Assembly: GCA_035248685.1 (NCBI GenBank)
Contig: DATFHF010000025.1
Coordinates: forward strand, 1-58,132
Length of the DNA: 58,132 nucleotides
Reading direction: 5' to 3'
DNA from: Jatrophihabitans_A sp035248685
GTDB taxonomy: Bacteria; Actinomycetota; Actinomycetes; Mycobacteriales; Jatrophihabitantaceae
A model generated the notes under the pieces. The model did not search any database. It saw nothing but the letters and a program-made list of their open reading frames with translations, and had not been told where the DNA came from. Each line of letters begins with the position of its first letter. Within the stretch, counting starts at the first letter, position 1. A program made the position numbers and the translations under genes. Shown piece by piece: positions 1 through 7,169 of this stretch.

Positions 1-321
1 CGCTGGTACCGGGTGCCGGTGCTCCGCCGGGCCTACGACCTGGCCAGCCTGGCCGCGTTGGCGATGTTCGCCTCGCGGGCGCTGGTGCAGCTCAGCCTGT
101 TCCGCGACAACAAGACCGGGTGGCTGGCGGTTACCAAGATCGTAATGGGCTTTCCGCTGTACCTGCTGGTGGTTGCCGCGGTGTTCGCGGCGGTCCGGCG
201 CGGCCGGCGCCAGTTACCGGCCGTTGCCGAGCCGAGCGATGAGCAAGGCGACCAGCAGCTGCTAGGCGGCGCAGACCGCGCGCCGGATCGCCGGTTCGGC
301 CTCGGGCAGGGCGACGAATAG
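1..321 (+). CDS. DUF3159 family membrane protein, C-terminal part
   Basis: The reading frame is open from the first base of the window, so the gene is cut by the left edge and only about the last 106 residues are present. Two hydrophobic segments are visible (around the motifs LAALAMFASRALVQL and IVMGFPLYLLVVAAVFAAV), separated by a short charged loop, followed by a polar tail. This matches the end of the DUF3159 integral membrane family, which sits beside ceoB/ceoC in mycobacteria as I recall (Rv2693c). Function unknown. The last 60 nt overlap the convergent ceoC-type gene, so the polar tail may be a poorly conserved extension. Family call is from motif memory and context. Confidence 0.7.
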   Translation, partial: RWYRVPVLRRAYDLASLAALAMFASRALVQLSLFRDNKTGWLAVTKIVMGFPLYLLVVAAVFAAVRRGRRQLPAVAEPSDEQGDQQLLGGADRAPDRRFGLGQGDE

Positions 322-921
322 CAGCTCATCGCCTGGCTCCAGCGGCTCGTCCGGGGTCGGTACCAGTACCCGCGAGGCGCGGATGATGGCAACCATCGCG
401 GCGTCCGAGGGAAGATCCAGCTCGCGCACCGGGATGCCGGCGCACGGGGCGCCGGCCGGCAGCGTCACCTCGATCAGGTTGGCCTGGCCCTGGCGCAGGC
501 TGAACAGCCGGACCACGTCGCCCACCGACACCGCCTCCTCGACCAGGGCGGCCAGCACCCGCGGCGTGGACACCGCGACGTCCACCCCCCAGGCCTCGGT
601 GAACAGCCATTCGTTGGCCGGGTGGTTGATCCGGGCCACTACCCGGCGCACCGAGAACTCGGTCTTGGCCAGCAACGACACCACCAGGTTGACCTTGTCG
701 TCGCCGGTGGCCCCGATCACCACCTCGCAGTTCTGGAGTTGGGCGTCCTCCAGGCTGGACAGTTCACAGGCGTCGGCTTGTAGCCATTCCGCCTCCGGGA
801 TCCGCTCCGGACGGACCTTGCGGGCGTCCTTGTCGATGAGCAGCAGGTCATGCCCGTTGGTGATCAGCTCACGGGCGATGGACCTGCCCACCGCGCCGGC
901 GCCGGCGATCGCGATCCGCAT
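262..921 (-). CDS. ceoC: TrkA-family K+ transport regulatory protein (CeoC-like)
   Basis: 219-residue cytoplasmic regulator of a K+ channel or transporter. It opens with a Rossmann NAD(H)-binding motif (GAGAVGRSIA, residues about 7-16) and an acidic end of strand 2 (LLIDKD). The RCK_N domain fills about residues 1-135. An RCK_C domain follows (VTLPAGAPCAGIPVRELDLP and the GDELLFVA motif near the end). The ATG overlaps the stop of the upstream TrkA gene by one base (ATGA), indicating translational coupling. Two separate single-unit TrkA genes rather than one fused TrkA is the ceoB-ceoC arrangement of mycobacteria. No membrane K+ channel subunit is in the visible part of the window. Confidence 0.88.
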   Translation of the reverse strand: MRIAIAGAGAVGRSIARELITNGHDLLLIDKDARKVRPERIPEAEWLQADACELSSLEDAQLQNCEVVIGATGDDKVNLVVSLLAKTEFSVRRVVARINHPANEWLFTEAWGVDVAVSTPRVLAALVEEAVSVGDVVRLFSLRQGQANLIEVTLPAGAPCAGIPVRELDLPSDAAMVAIIRASRVLVPTPDEPLEPGDELLFVALPEAEPAIRRAVCAA

Positions 922-1589
922 CAGTGCTTGCCTCCTACCGGGCCGGCGGCCGCCGCGTCGCGCACGGTGTCGGTCAGATCATCGGTGGCGGTGACGTGCA
1001 GCTCGTCGCCGGCCTGGATGACAGCATGCGCGCCGGGCAGTTCGCCCTGACCGAACCGGCTGATAAGTGCCACCCTGGCCCCGGTCGCCGCTTCGAAACT
1101 GGTCACCTTCTGGCCCACCCATCCCTCGGCGAGGACGACGTGCAGCATCACGATCTGGCCGGTCGGATCGCGCCATTCCTCGTCGATCGTGCCACCCATG
1201 ATGTTCTTGAGCAGCCGGTTGGCCGTCCAGGGCACGGTCGCGATGGTCGGGATGCCGAGCCGCTCGTACACCTCGGCCCGCAGCGGGTCGTAGATGCGCG
1301 CCACCACATGCCCGACTCCGAACGTCTCGCGGGCCACCCGGGCGGCGATGATGTTGGAGTTGTCGCCACTGGACACGGCGGCGAATGCGTCGGCACTCTC
1401 GATGCCGGCCGCGATCAGGGTGTCCCGGTCGAAGCCGATCCCGGCGATGGTCTTGCCGGTGAAGTGGTCGCCGAGCCGTCGGAATGCGTTGGGATCCTGG
1501 TCGATCACGGCGACCGTGTGATTGAACCGCAGGAGATGATGCGCGAGGGTCGAGCCGACCCGTCCGCATCCCATCACCACTATGTGCAC
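921..1589 (-). CDS. ceoB: TrkA-family K+ transport regulatory protein (CeoB-like)
   Basis: 222-residue RCK protein, first gene of the ceoB-ceoC pair. N-terminal NAD-binding motif GCGRVGSTLAHHL (residues about 7-19) and VAVIDQDP; RCK_N domain to about residue 140, then an RCK_C domain ending in GDELHVTATDDLT. It probably gates K+ uptake in response to bound nucleotide together with the downstream partner. Start is GTG at 1589. A TAGCGT hexamer lies 7 nt upstream on the minus strand with no Shine-Dalgarno sequence, so the message is probably leaderless. Divergent from the RNA methyltransferase across a 320-nt repeat-bearing gap. Confidence 0.88.
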   Translation of the reverse strand: MHIVVMGCGRVGSTLAHHLLRFNHTVAVIDQDPNAFRRLGDHFTGKTIAGIGFDRDTLIAAGIESADAFAAVSSGDNSNIIAARVARETFGVGHVVARIYDPLRAEVYERLGIPTIATVPWTANRLLKNIMGGTIDEEWRDPTGQIVMLHVVLAEGWVGQKVTSFEAATGARVALISRFGQGELPGAHAVIQAGDELHVTATDDLTDTVRDAAAAGPVGGKH

Positions 1590-1596
1590 GACGGCG
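1590..1596 (-). promoter_or_regulatory. Spacer of a leaderless promoter for ceoB (hexamer at 1597-1602)
   Basis: Reading the minus strand, TAGCGT (1597-1602) is followed by 7 nt and then the GTG of ceoB. This is the spacing expected between an actinobacterial -10 box (TANNNT) and a transcription start on the first base of the start codon. Confidence 0.45.
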
Positions 1597-1700
1597 ACGC
1601 TACACAGTCGCGGGCCTAATCGGTGCGCTGCCTACGCTGTGGTCGTGAGCGAGCAGCCGATTCTGCCAGCGCGAGCGCGGCGGCGATCGTCCCTCGGCGC

Positions 1701-1748
1701 GATCTTCATAAACTTCGGTCGCTATGGCGACCAGGAGTTATGAAGATC
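1701..1748. repeat. Nested palindromic element, long hairpin
   Basis: Perfect 11-bp inverted repeat GATCTTCATAA (1701-1711) / TTATGAAGATC (1738-1748). Inside it is a second perfect 6-bp inverted repeat GGTCGC (1717-1722) / GCGACC (1727-1732) with a TATG loop. Allowing one bulge and one G-T pair the arms join into a nearly continuous stem of about 21 bp. It stands alone in the gap between divergent ceoB and the methyltransferase gene. It could be a miniature palindromic repeat, a cruciform or a protein-binding site. No second copy was noticed in this window. Confidence 0.7.
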
Positions 1749-1799
1749 GGCCAGCCCGAGCGGCGGCGGCCGAGTTGCGCCCGCCGCCCGGGCCGGGCA

Positions 1800-1866
1800 C
1801 GAGTGGGCAGTTCCGGCTCGAGTGGGCGCCTACAACTGCCCACTGGACGTGCATACCGCCCACTCG
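1800..1866. repeat. Interleaved inverted-repeat cluster, CGAGTGGGC type
   Basis: Four related units: CGAGTGGGCAGTT (1800-1812), CGAGTGGGCG (1819-1828), AACTGCCCACT (1834-1844) and CGCCCACTCG (1857-1866). Unit 1 pairs perfectly with unit 3 over 11 bp and unit 2 with unit 4 over 10 bp, giving an A-B-A'-B' order. The same core word with one base changed (CGAGTGGTCAGTT) forms a similar direct/inverted cluster at the far end of the window (58004-58089). This points to an interspersed intergenic repeat family. It lies about 45-110 nt upstream of the methyltransferase start. Confidence 0.7.
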
Positions 1867-1909
1867 TGGCCCAAGTCGGCAGTGACGAGCGGCACCGCCG
1901 GACGAGCCG

Positions 1910-3193
1910 GTGACCGGTTCGACGCCCGCCGAACCGAGCTGGCTCGGCCGGCGGCTGGAGCTGCGAATCGGCAAGGTGGCGCCCGGTGGCCACTGCGTGG
2001 CACGGCACGCCGGCCGGGTGGTCTTCGTCCGGCACTGCCTGCCCGGTGAGTTGGTGCTGGCCGAGGTCACCGAGGACCGGGGCGGCTCGTTCTGCCGCGC
2101 CGACGCGGTCGAGATCCGCGAGCCCGCGCCGGAGCGGGTGTCGCCGCCATGCAAGTACGCCCGTCCCGGCGGTTGCGGTGGTTGCGACTTCCAGCACGTG
2201 ACGCCGGTCGGCCAGCGTGCGTTGAAGGCCGCGGTGGTGGCCGAGCAGCTGTCCCGGCTGGCCGGCATCGACCGCGAGGTCGAGGTGCACCCGCTGCCCG
2301 GACGGCCGGACGGGCTGGGCTGGCGGCGCCGGATCAGGTTCGCGGTGGACCGGGACGGTCGGCTGGCATTGCACCCGCACCGGTCGTCCGACACGGTGGC
2401 CATCGATCGGTGCCTGCTCGGCGCCGACGGGGTGGGCGACGCACCGGCCGACAGTCGATCCTGGTCGGGCTGGGACCAGGTCGAGGTGGCGGTGGACGAC
2501 GACGCGGTGGTCGCGGTGGTGGGCTACCGCCAGCAGCCGGCAACCGCCGGGCAGCGCAACCGGAATCGGCACCAACGACGCACCGCCGAGCTGCTGTCCG
2601 ACACTCGGGCCTTGCACTACCGGGTGGCCGGCCGGCAATTCACCCTGGAGCCGTCCGGTTTCTGGCAGACCCACCCGCAGGCCGCCGAGCAGTTCAGCGC
2701 CGCGGTGCTGGCCGGCGCCGATCCGCGGCCGGGGGAGCGGGCGCTGGATCTGTTCGCCGGGTCCGGGCTGTTCACCGCCGCACTGGCGACCGTGGTCGGA
2801 CCGTCCGGGCGGGTGCTTGGCTTGGAGGGGAACGCCGCGGCGGTCCGGGCCGCCGCCGGCAACCTGGCCGGCACCGACTGGGCCGGTGTGCGGCGGTCCT
2901 CGGTCACCGCCGCCACGGTGCGGGCCGCGGTCGCCGAGCTCGGTCGTCCGGACGTGGTGGTGCTGGACCCGCCACGTACCGGCGCCGGAGCCGATGTGCT
3001 GCGCGCGGCGCTGGCTGCCGAACCCCGAGTGCTGGTTTATGTCGCCTGCGATCCGGCCGCGTTGGCCCGCGACCTGCGAATCGCCTTAGCGGAAGGCTGG
3101 CAACTGGCGGAGTTGACGGCTTTTGATGCGTTTCCGATGACCCATCACGTGGAATGCGTTGCGGTACTGGCCGCTGCTGAGCCAGTAGGCTGA
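1910..3193 (+). CDS. TRAM-domain class I SAM-dependent RNA methyltransferase (TrmA/RumA family)
   Basis: 427 residues. N-terminal TRAM RNA-binding domain (about 10-65; GKVAPGGHCVARHAGRVVFV). A cysteine cluster follows (CKYARPGGCGGCDFQH, about 82-97) like the [4Fe-4S] site of RlmD/RumA. The C-terminal Rossmann methyltransferase domain has the SAM motif LDLFAGSGLFTAAL, the motif VVLDPPRTGAG and the catalytic-cysteine motif YVACDPAALARDL. It probably makes 5-methyluridine in rRNA or tRNA. The exact target cannot be told from sequence. It corresponds in context to mycobacterial Rv2689c, between ceoB and dxs. GTG start with no strong Shine-Dalgarno; the start is set by the TRAM domain position. 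Confidence 0.88.
   Translation: MTGSTPAEPSWLGRRLELRIGKVAPGGHCVARHAGRVVFVRHCLPGELVLAEVTEDRGGSFCRADAVEIREPAPERVSPPCKYARPGGCGGCDFQHVTPVGQRALKAAVVAEQLSRLAGIDREVEVHPLPGRPDGLGWRRRIRFAVDRDGRLALHPHRSSDTVAIDRCLLGADGVGDAPADSRSWSGWDQVEVAVDDDAVVAVVGYRQQPATAGQRNRNRHQRRTAELLSDTRALHYRVAGRQFTLEPSGFWQTHPQAAEQFSAAVLAGADPRPGERALDLFAGSGLFTAALATVVGPSGRVLGLEGNAAAVRAAAGNLAGTDWAGVRRSSVTAATVRAAVAELGRPDVVVLDPPRTGAGADVLRAALAAEPRVLVYVACDPAALARDLRIALAEGWQLAELTAFDAFPMTHHVECVAVLAAAEPVG
3186..3191 (+). promoter_or_regulatory. Candidate -10 box, leaderless dxs
   Basis: TAGGCT lies 8 nt before the GTG of dxs and overlaps the last codons of the methyltransferase gene (stop at 3191-3193). No ribosome-binding site is visible for dxs, so this may be an internal promoter giving a leaderless mRNA. 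Confidence 0.4.
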
Positions 3194-3199
3194 GCGGTT

Positions 3200-5164
3200 G
3201 TGAGTTCTGTGCTGAGTCGAATCTCCCAGCCCGCGGATCTGCGCGCCCTGGACGGCGCCGAATTGGCCTCGCTGGCCACCGAGATCCGCGACCTTCTGGT
3301 CCGGACGGTGTCGCGCACCGGCGGGCACCTCGGCCCGAACCTGGGCGCGGTGGAGCTCACCCTGGCGCTGCACCGGGTCTTCGATTCACCGACCGAGCCG
3401 ATCCTGTTCGACACCGGCCACCAGGCCTACGTGCACAAGCTGCTCACCGGCCGGCGGGACGCCTTCGGCACCCTGCGCCAACACCACGGGCTGTCCGGCT
3501 ACCCGAGCCGCGCCGAGAGCCCGCACGACTGGATCGAGAACTCGCACGCATCCACCGCGCTGTCCTACGCCGACGGGCTGAGCAAGGCGTTCGACGTGCG
3601 GGGCGACCGCCGTCCGGTGGTGGCGGTGGTCGGCGACGGTGCGCTGACCGGCGGCATGTGTTGGGAGGCGCTGAACAACATCGCGGTCTCCGACCGCCCG
3701 GTGGTGATCGTGGTCAACGACAACGGCCGGTCGTACTCACCGACCATCGGTGGGCTGGCCCAGCACCTTGCCGGGTTGCGGGTGCGGCCCGGCTACGAGC
3801 GGATGCTGCGCGGGGTCAAGGACACCCTCGGTCGGACTCCGGTGATCGGTCCACCGCTGTACGACGCGCTGCACGGCATGAAGCGGGGCGTGAAGGATCT
3901 GCTGGCGCCGCAGGGCATGTTCGAGGACCTCGGGCTGAAGTACCTCGGACCGGTGGACGGCCACGACCTGGCGAGCCTGGAGAACGCCTTCACGCTGGCC
4001 AGGCAGTTCGGTGCCCCGGTGCTGGTGCATTGCGTGACCCGCAAGGGTTACGGCTACGCGCCGGCCGAGAACCATCAGGACGATCATATGCACGGCGGCG
4101 GCGCGTTCGACCCGGAGACCGGCCAGGCGCTCAGCAAGGGCGGCACGAGTTGGTCGAAGGTGTTCGCCGACGAGATGGTTCGGCTCGGCGCCGAGCGCGA
4201 TGACCTGCTGGCGATCACGGCGGCCATGCAGAACCCGGTCGGATTCGGCCCGTTCGCGGCTGCCTACCCGGAGCGGTGCTTCGACGTCGGCATCGCCGAA
4301 CAGCACGCGCTGACCTCGGCGGCCGGCATGGCGGCGGCCGGCCTGCATCCGGTGGTCGCGCTGTACGCCACCTTCCTCAACCGGGCCTTCGACCAGTTGC
4401 TGATGGACGTCGCGTTGCACAAGGCCGGCGTGACCCTGGTGCTGGATCGGGCCGGTGTCACCGGTGAGGACGGCGCCAGCCATCACGGCATGTGGGACCT
4501 GGCCCTGCTCGGAATCGTGCCCGGCCTGCACCTGGCGGCACCGCGGGACGCGGCCACCCTGCGGGCCGGCTTGGCCGACTGCCTGGCCATCGCCGACGCC
4601 CCGTCGGTGCTGCGCTACCCGAAGACGCCGCTCGGTCCGGACGTCCCGGCGCTGCGCACCGAGGCCGGGATGGACGTGCTGGCCGAGCCAGCCGGTGCGG
4701 CCGGTCGAGGAGTAGACGTGCTGCTGGTGTCGGTCGGGGCGATGGCGGCCGACGTGCTGCTGGCCGGCCAGCGGGTGGCCGAGGCCGGCTACTCGGTGCG
4801 GGTGGTCGACCCGCGCTGGGTGACGCCGGTGCCGGCGGGCTTGCTCGGTTTTGCCGAGTCGGCCGCGGTGGTGGTCACCGTCGAAGACGGCGTGGTGGTC
4901 AACGGCGCCGGTGCGCGTTTCGCGCAGTTCTTGAAGGACCGCGATTGCACCGTCCCGACCAGGGAGATCGGCATCCCGCTGGAGTTCCTAACGCACGGCA
5001 CGGTAGCCGAGATCCGAGCCGGCGTCGGCCTCACCCCGCAGGGGATCGCCCGGCGGACGGTGGAGTTCGCCGCGGCGGTGCTCGGACGCGGCGAGTCGAC
5101 CGACCACGCAGGCGCGTTGTCCGAGCCGCCCGAATTGTCGGCGACTGACGACCGGCGGGATTGA
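3200..5164 (+). CDS. dxs: 1-deoxy-D-xylulose-5-phosphate synthase
   Basis: 654 residues, normal family length. It condenses pyruvate and glyceraldehyde-3-phosphate to DXP, the entry step of the MEP isoprenoid pathway, using thiamine diphosphate and Mg2+. Seen in sequence: the GHLGPNLGAVELT and DTGHQAYVHKLLTGR segments, the ThDP motif GDGALTGGMCWEALNN...VVNDN (about 147-175), the pyrimidine-binding domain with DVGIAEQHALTSAAGMA, the DRAGVTGEDGASHHGMWD loop, and a C-terminal transketolase domain. GTG at 3200, 6 nt after the preceding stop. The tail after about residue 625 is low complexity. Confidence 0.97.
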   Translation: MSSVLSRISQPADLRALDGAELASLATEIRDLLVRTVSRTGGHLGPNLGAVELTLALHRVFDSPTEPILFDTGHQAYVHKLLTGRRDAFGTLRQHHGLSGYPSRAESPHDWIENSHASTALSYADGLSKAFDVRGDRRPVVAVVGDGALTGGMCWEALNNIAVSDRPVVIVVNDNGRSYSPTIGGLAQHLAGLRVRPGYERMLRGVKDTLGRTPVIGPPLYDALHGMKRGVKDLLAPQGMFEDLGLKYLGPVDGHDLASLENAFTLARQFGAPVLVHCVTRKGYGYAPAENHQDDHMHGGGAFDPETGQALSKGGTSWSKVFADEMVRLGAERDDLLAITAAMQNPVGFGPFAAAYPERCFDVGIAEQHALTSAAGMAAAGLHPVVALYATFLNRAFDQLLMDVALHKAGVTLVLDRAGVTGEDGASHHGMWDLALLGIVPGLHLAAPRDAATLRAGLADCLAIADAPSVLRYPKTPLGPDVPALRTEAGMDVLAEPAGAAGRGVDVLLVSVGAMAADVLLAGQRVAEAGYSVRVVDPRWVTPVPAGLLGFAESAAVVVTVEDGVVVNGAGARFAQFLKDRDCTVPTREIGIPLEFLTHGTVAEIRAGVGLTPQGIARRTVEFAAAVLGRGESTDHAGALSEPPELSATDDRRD

Positions 5165-5194
5165 CGTCTGCTATATACACACGACATAACGTGT
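5161..5194 (+). promoter_or_regulatory. Candidate promoter and palindrome ahead of the response regulator
   Basis: TTGACG (5161-5166), at the very end of dxs, resembles a -35 box; a weak -10 (around 5184-5190) follows at 17-18 nt. An inverted repeat ACACG-N6-CGTGT (5179-5194) overlaps the -10 region. It could be an operator, for instance for autoregulation by the response regulator encoded just downstream. AT-rich bases here contrast with the flanking coding DNA. Inference only. Confidence 0.35.
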
Positions 5195-5250
5195 TGCCGA
5201 ACTACCCCTGGCCAGAACCAGCTCAGGGCTCCTACGAAGGCGGGGACAGC

Positions 5251-5967
5251 GTGCGCGTACTTGTGGTGGAAGACGAGACCCAGCTGGCCGACGCGGTTGC
5301 CCGTGGCCTGCGCCGAGAAGGCATGGCTGTCGACGTGGCCTACGACGGCGACGAAGGCTTCGGCAAGGCGACGACCACGCGTTACGACGTGGTGGTCCTC
5401 GACCGGGACCTGCCGGGCAAGAGCGGCGATGAGATCTGTCGATCACTGACCGACGAGGGCGTGCTGACCCGGGTGATCATGTTGACCGCAAGTGCGGCCA
5501 TCGAAGACAAGGTGGAGGGCCTGGCGCTCGGCGCCGATGACTACCTGGCCAAGCCGTTCGCGTTCGCCGAGTTGGTCGCTCGGGTGCGGGCGTTGGGCCG
5601 GCGAGCCACCCCCGCCGCGCCGCCGGTACTGCAAGCCGGTGACCTGGTGCTGGACCCGGCCAAGCGGACGGTGACCCGGGCCGGGCGCAACGTCGACCTG
5701 ACCCGCAAGGAGTTCGGCGTGCTGGAGACGTTGCTGTCGGCAGCCGGCGTCGTTGTGTCCAGTGAGGAGCTGCTGGACCGAGTGTGGGATGAGCACGCCG
5801 ATCCCTTCACCACCACGGTCCGCGTGACGATGATGACCTTACGCCGAAAGTTGGGCGAGCCGCCGATAATCGAGACGGTGGTCGGGTCGGGTTACCGGGT
5901 CGACCCGACGTTGGTCACACCGACGGAGGACACCGAGGAGCCAGGGGGGAGTTCGACCGAGCAGTGA
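5251..5967 (+). CDS. OmpR/PhoB-family response regulator
   Basis: 238 residues from the GTG at 5251, chosen because it begins directly at the receiver domain (MRVLVVEDE) and follows a purine-rich GAAGGCGGGG sequence. An upstream in-frame start would add about 30 residues that do not fit the fold. The receiver domain (1-115) has the acidic pair E7-D8, phospho-acceptor D51 (VVVLDRDLPG), the T/S switch (MLTASA) and the lysine in LAKPF. A winged-helix DNA-binding domain (about 130-225) follows with DLTRKEFGVLETLL and RVTMMTLRRKLG. The stop overlaps the start of the partner kinase (GTGA). Closest known style is CutR/MprA-type regulators. Signal unknown. Confidence 0.93.
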   Translation: MRVLVVEDETQLADAVARGLRREGMAVDVAYDGDEGFGKATTTRYDVVVLDRDLPGKSGDEICRSLTDEGVLTRVIMLTASAAIEDKVEGLALGADDYLAKPFAFAELVARVRALGRRATPAAPPVLQAGDLVLDPAKRTVTRAGRNVDLTRKEFGVLETLLSAAGVVVSSEELLDRVWDEHADPFTTTVRVTMMTLRRKLGEPPIIETVVGSGYRVDPTLVTPTEDTEEPGGSSTEQ

Positions 5968-7151
5968 GGTTAGTGCAGCCGACGCTGCGGATCAGGATGG
6001 CACTGCTGTACGGCACCCTGGTCCTGCTGATCGGTGCCGCACTGATGGCAACCTCCTACATCCTGCTGGATCGGGCCCTGGGACAGAATCGGCTGCCTGC
6101 CAACATCCAAGATCCGGCGACCTTCAAGGCCGCCGACGGAAAACTGTACTCGTTCAATCCGAATAAGGACCAAATGGCGGTCCGGCATGACGCGCTGAGC
6201 TACCTGCTCAACAACGGGCTGCTGTACTTCGGCGTCATCGTGCTGATCGGCTCGATCGGCGGTTACCTGCTGGCCCGGCAGGCGCTGCGCCCGGTGGCCA
6301 GAATCACCGCGACCGCCCGGCAGCTATCCACCAAGACATTGAGTGAGCGGATCGGGCTGGGTGGGCCGGACGACGAGCTGCGCGAGCTGGCCGACACCTT
6401 CGACGAGATGCTCGCCCGGCTCGATGCCGCGTTCGGCAGCCAGAAGCGGTTCGTGGCCAACGCCAGCCATGAGCTGCGCACTCCGCTGGCGGTGATCCAA
6501 ACCGAACTGGACGTCACGCTGTCCGACCCGCACGCCGCCGCCGAGGAACTGCGCCGGATGGGTGAGGTGGTGCGCGAAGCCACCAACCGCGCCCAGCGAC
6601 TGGTGGACGCGCTGCTGGCGCTGGCTCGGCTGCAGGGCCGGGAGGGCCAGGCGCTGGAGCTGTCCGAACCGGTCACCCTCAACGAGCTGATCCCGAACGC
6701 GGTGGCGGCCGCCCGGGCCGAGGCCGCCACCCGGGACATCACCATCACCGCGGAAGGCGAACCGGTGCACACCACCGGCGATCCCCGGCTGCTGGAACGG
6801 GTGATCGGCAACCTGGTGGAGAACGCGGTGCGTTACAACGTGCCCGGCGGTTGGGTCAAGATCGAGACCTTGGCCGAGGGCACCGGAGCTAATCGGATCT
6901 CCAAGATCATCGTGGTGAACTCGGGTGTGCCGGTGCTGCCGGAGGAGGTAGACGGCCTGTTCGACGCCTTCCGCCGGGGCGGTCGGGCCCGGACCGGGCA
7001 GCGTGGCGCCGGGTTGGGACTGTCGATCGTGCGGGCGATCGTGGACGCGCACAACGGTTCGATCCAGGCCACCGCCCAAGCGGCCGGTGGGCTTAGGGTG
7101 GAGATCTCGTTGCCGGCGACCGCAAACCTCGCGACCTCGCTGATCAGTTAG
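5964..7151 (+). CDS. Sensor histidine kinase of two-component system
   Basis: 395 residues. Transmembrane helix 1 at about residues 12-33, a short extracytoplasmic loop of about 45 residues, helix 2 at about 85-104, a HAMP linker (about 104-157), a HisKA dimerisation domain with phospho-acceptor H169 in the motif ANASHELRTPLAVIQ, and a HATPase domain with the N-box NLVENAVRYN and G-box GAGLGLSIVRAIV. The short sensor loop suggests detection of a membrane or small-molecule signal. The GTG start overlaps the response-regulator stop, so the pair is translated together. Both stand between dxs and an unknown anchored protein that may belong to the same transcript (18-nt gap). Confidence 0.93.
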   Translation: MRLVQPTLRIRMALLYGTLVLLIGAALMATSYILLDRALGQNRLPANIQDPATFKAADGKLYSFNPNKDQMAVRHDALSYLLNNGLLYFGVIVLIGSIGGYLLARQALRPVARITATARQLSTKTLSERIGLGGPDDELRELADTFDEMLARLDAAFGSQKRFVANASHELRTPLAVIQTELDVTLSDPHAAAEELRRMGEVVREATNRAQRLVDALLALARLQGREGQALELSEPVTLNELIPNAVAAARAEAATRDITITAEGEPVHTTGDPRLLERVIGNLVENAVRYNVPGGWVKIETLAEGTGANRISKIIVVNSGVPVLPEEVDGLFDAFRRGGRARTGQRGAGLGLSIVRAIVDAHNGSIQATAQAAGGLRVEISLPATANLATSLIS

Positions 7152-7169
7152 GGGCCATAGCCGCCCGCC

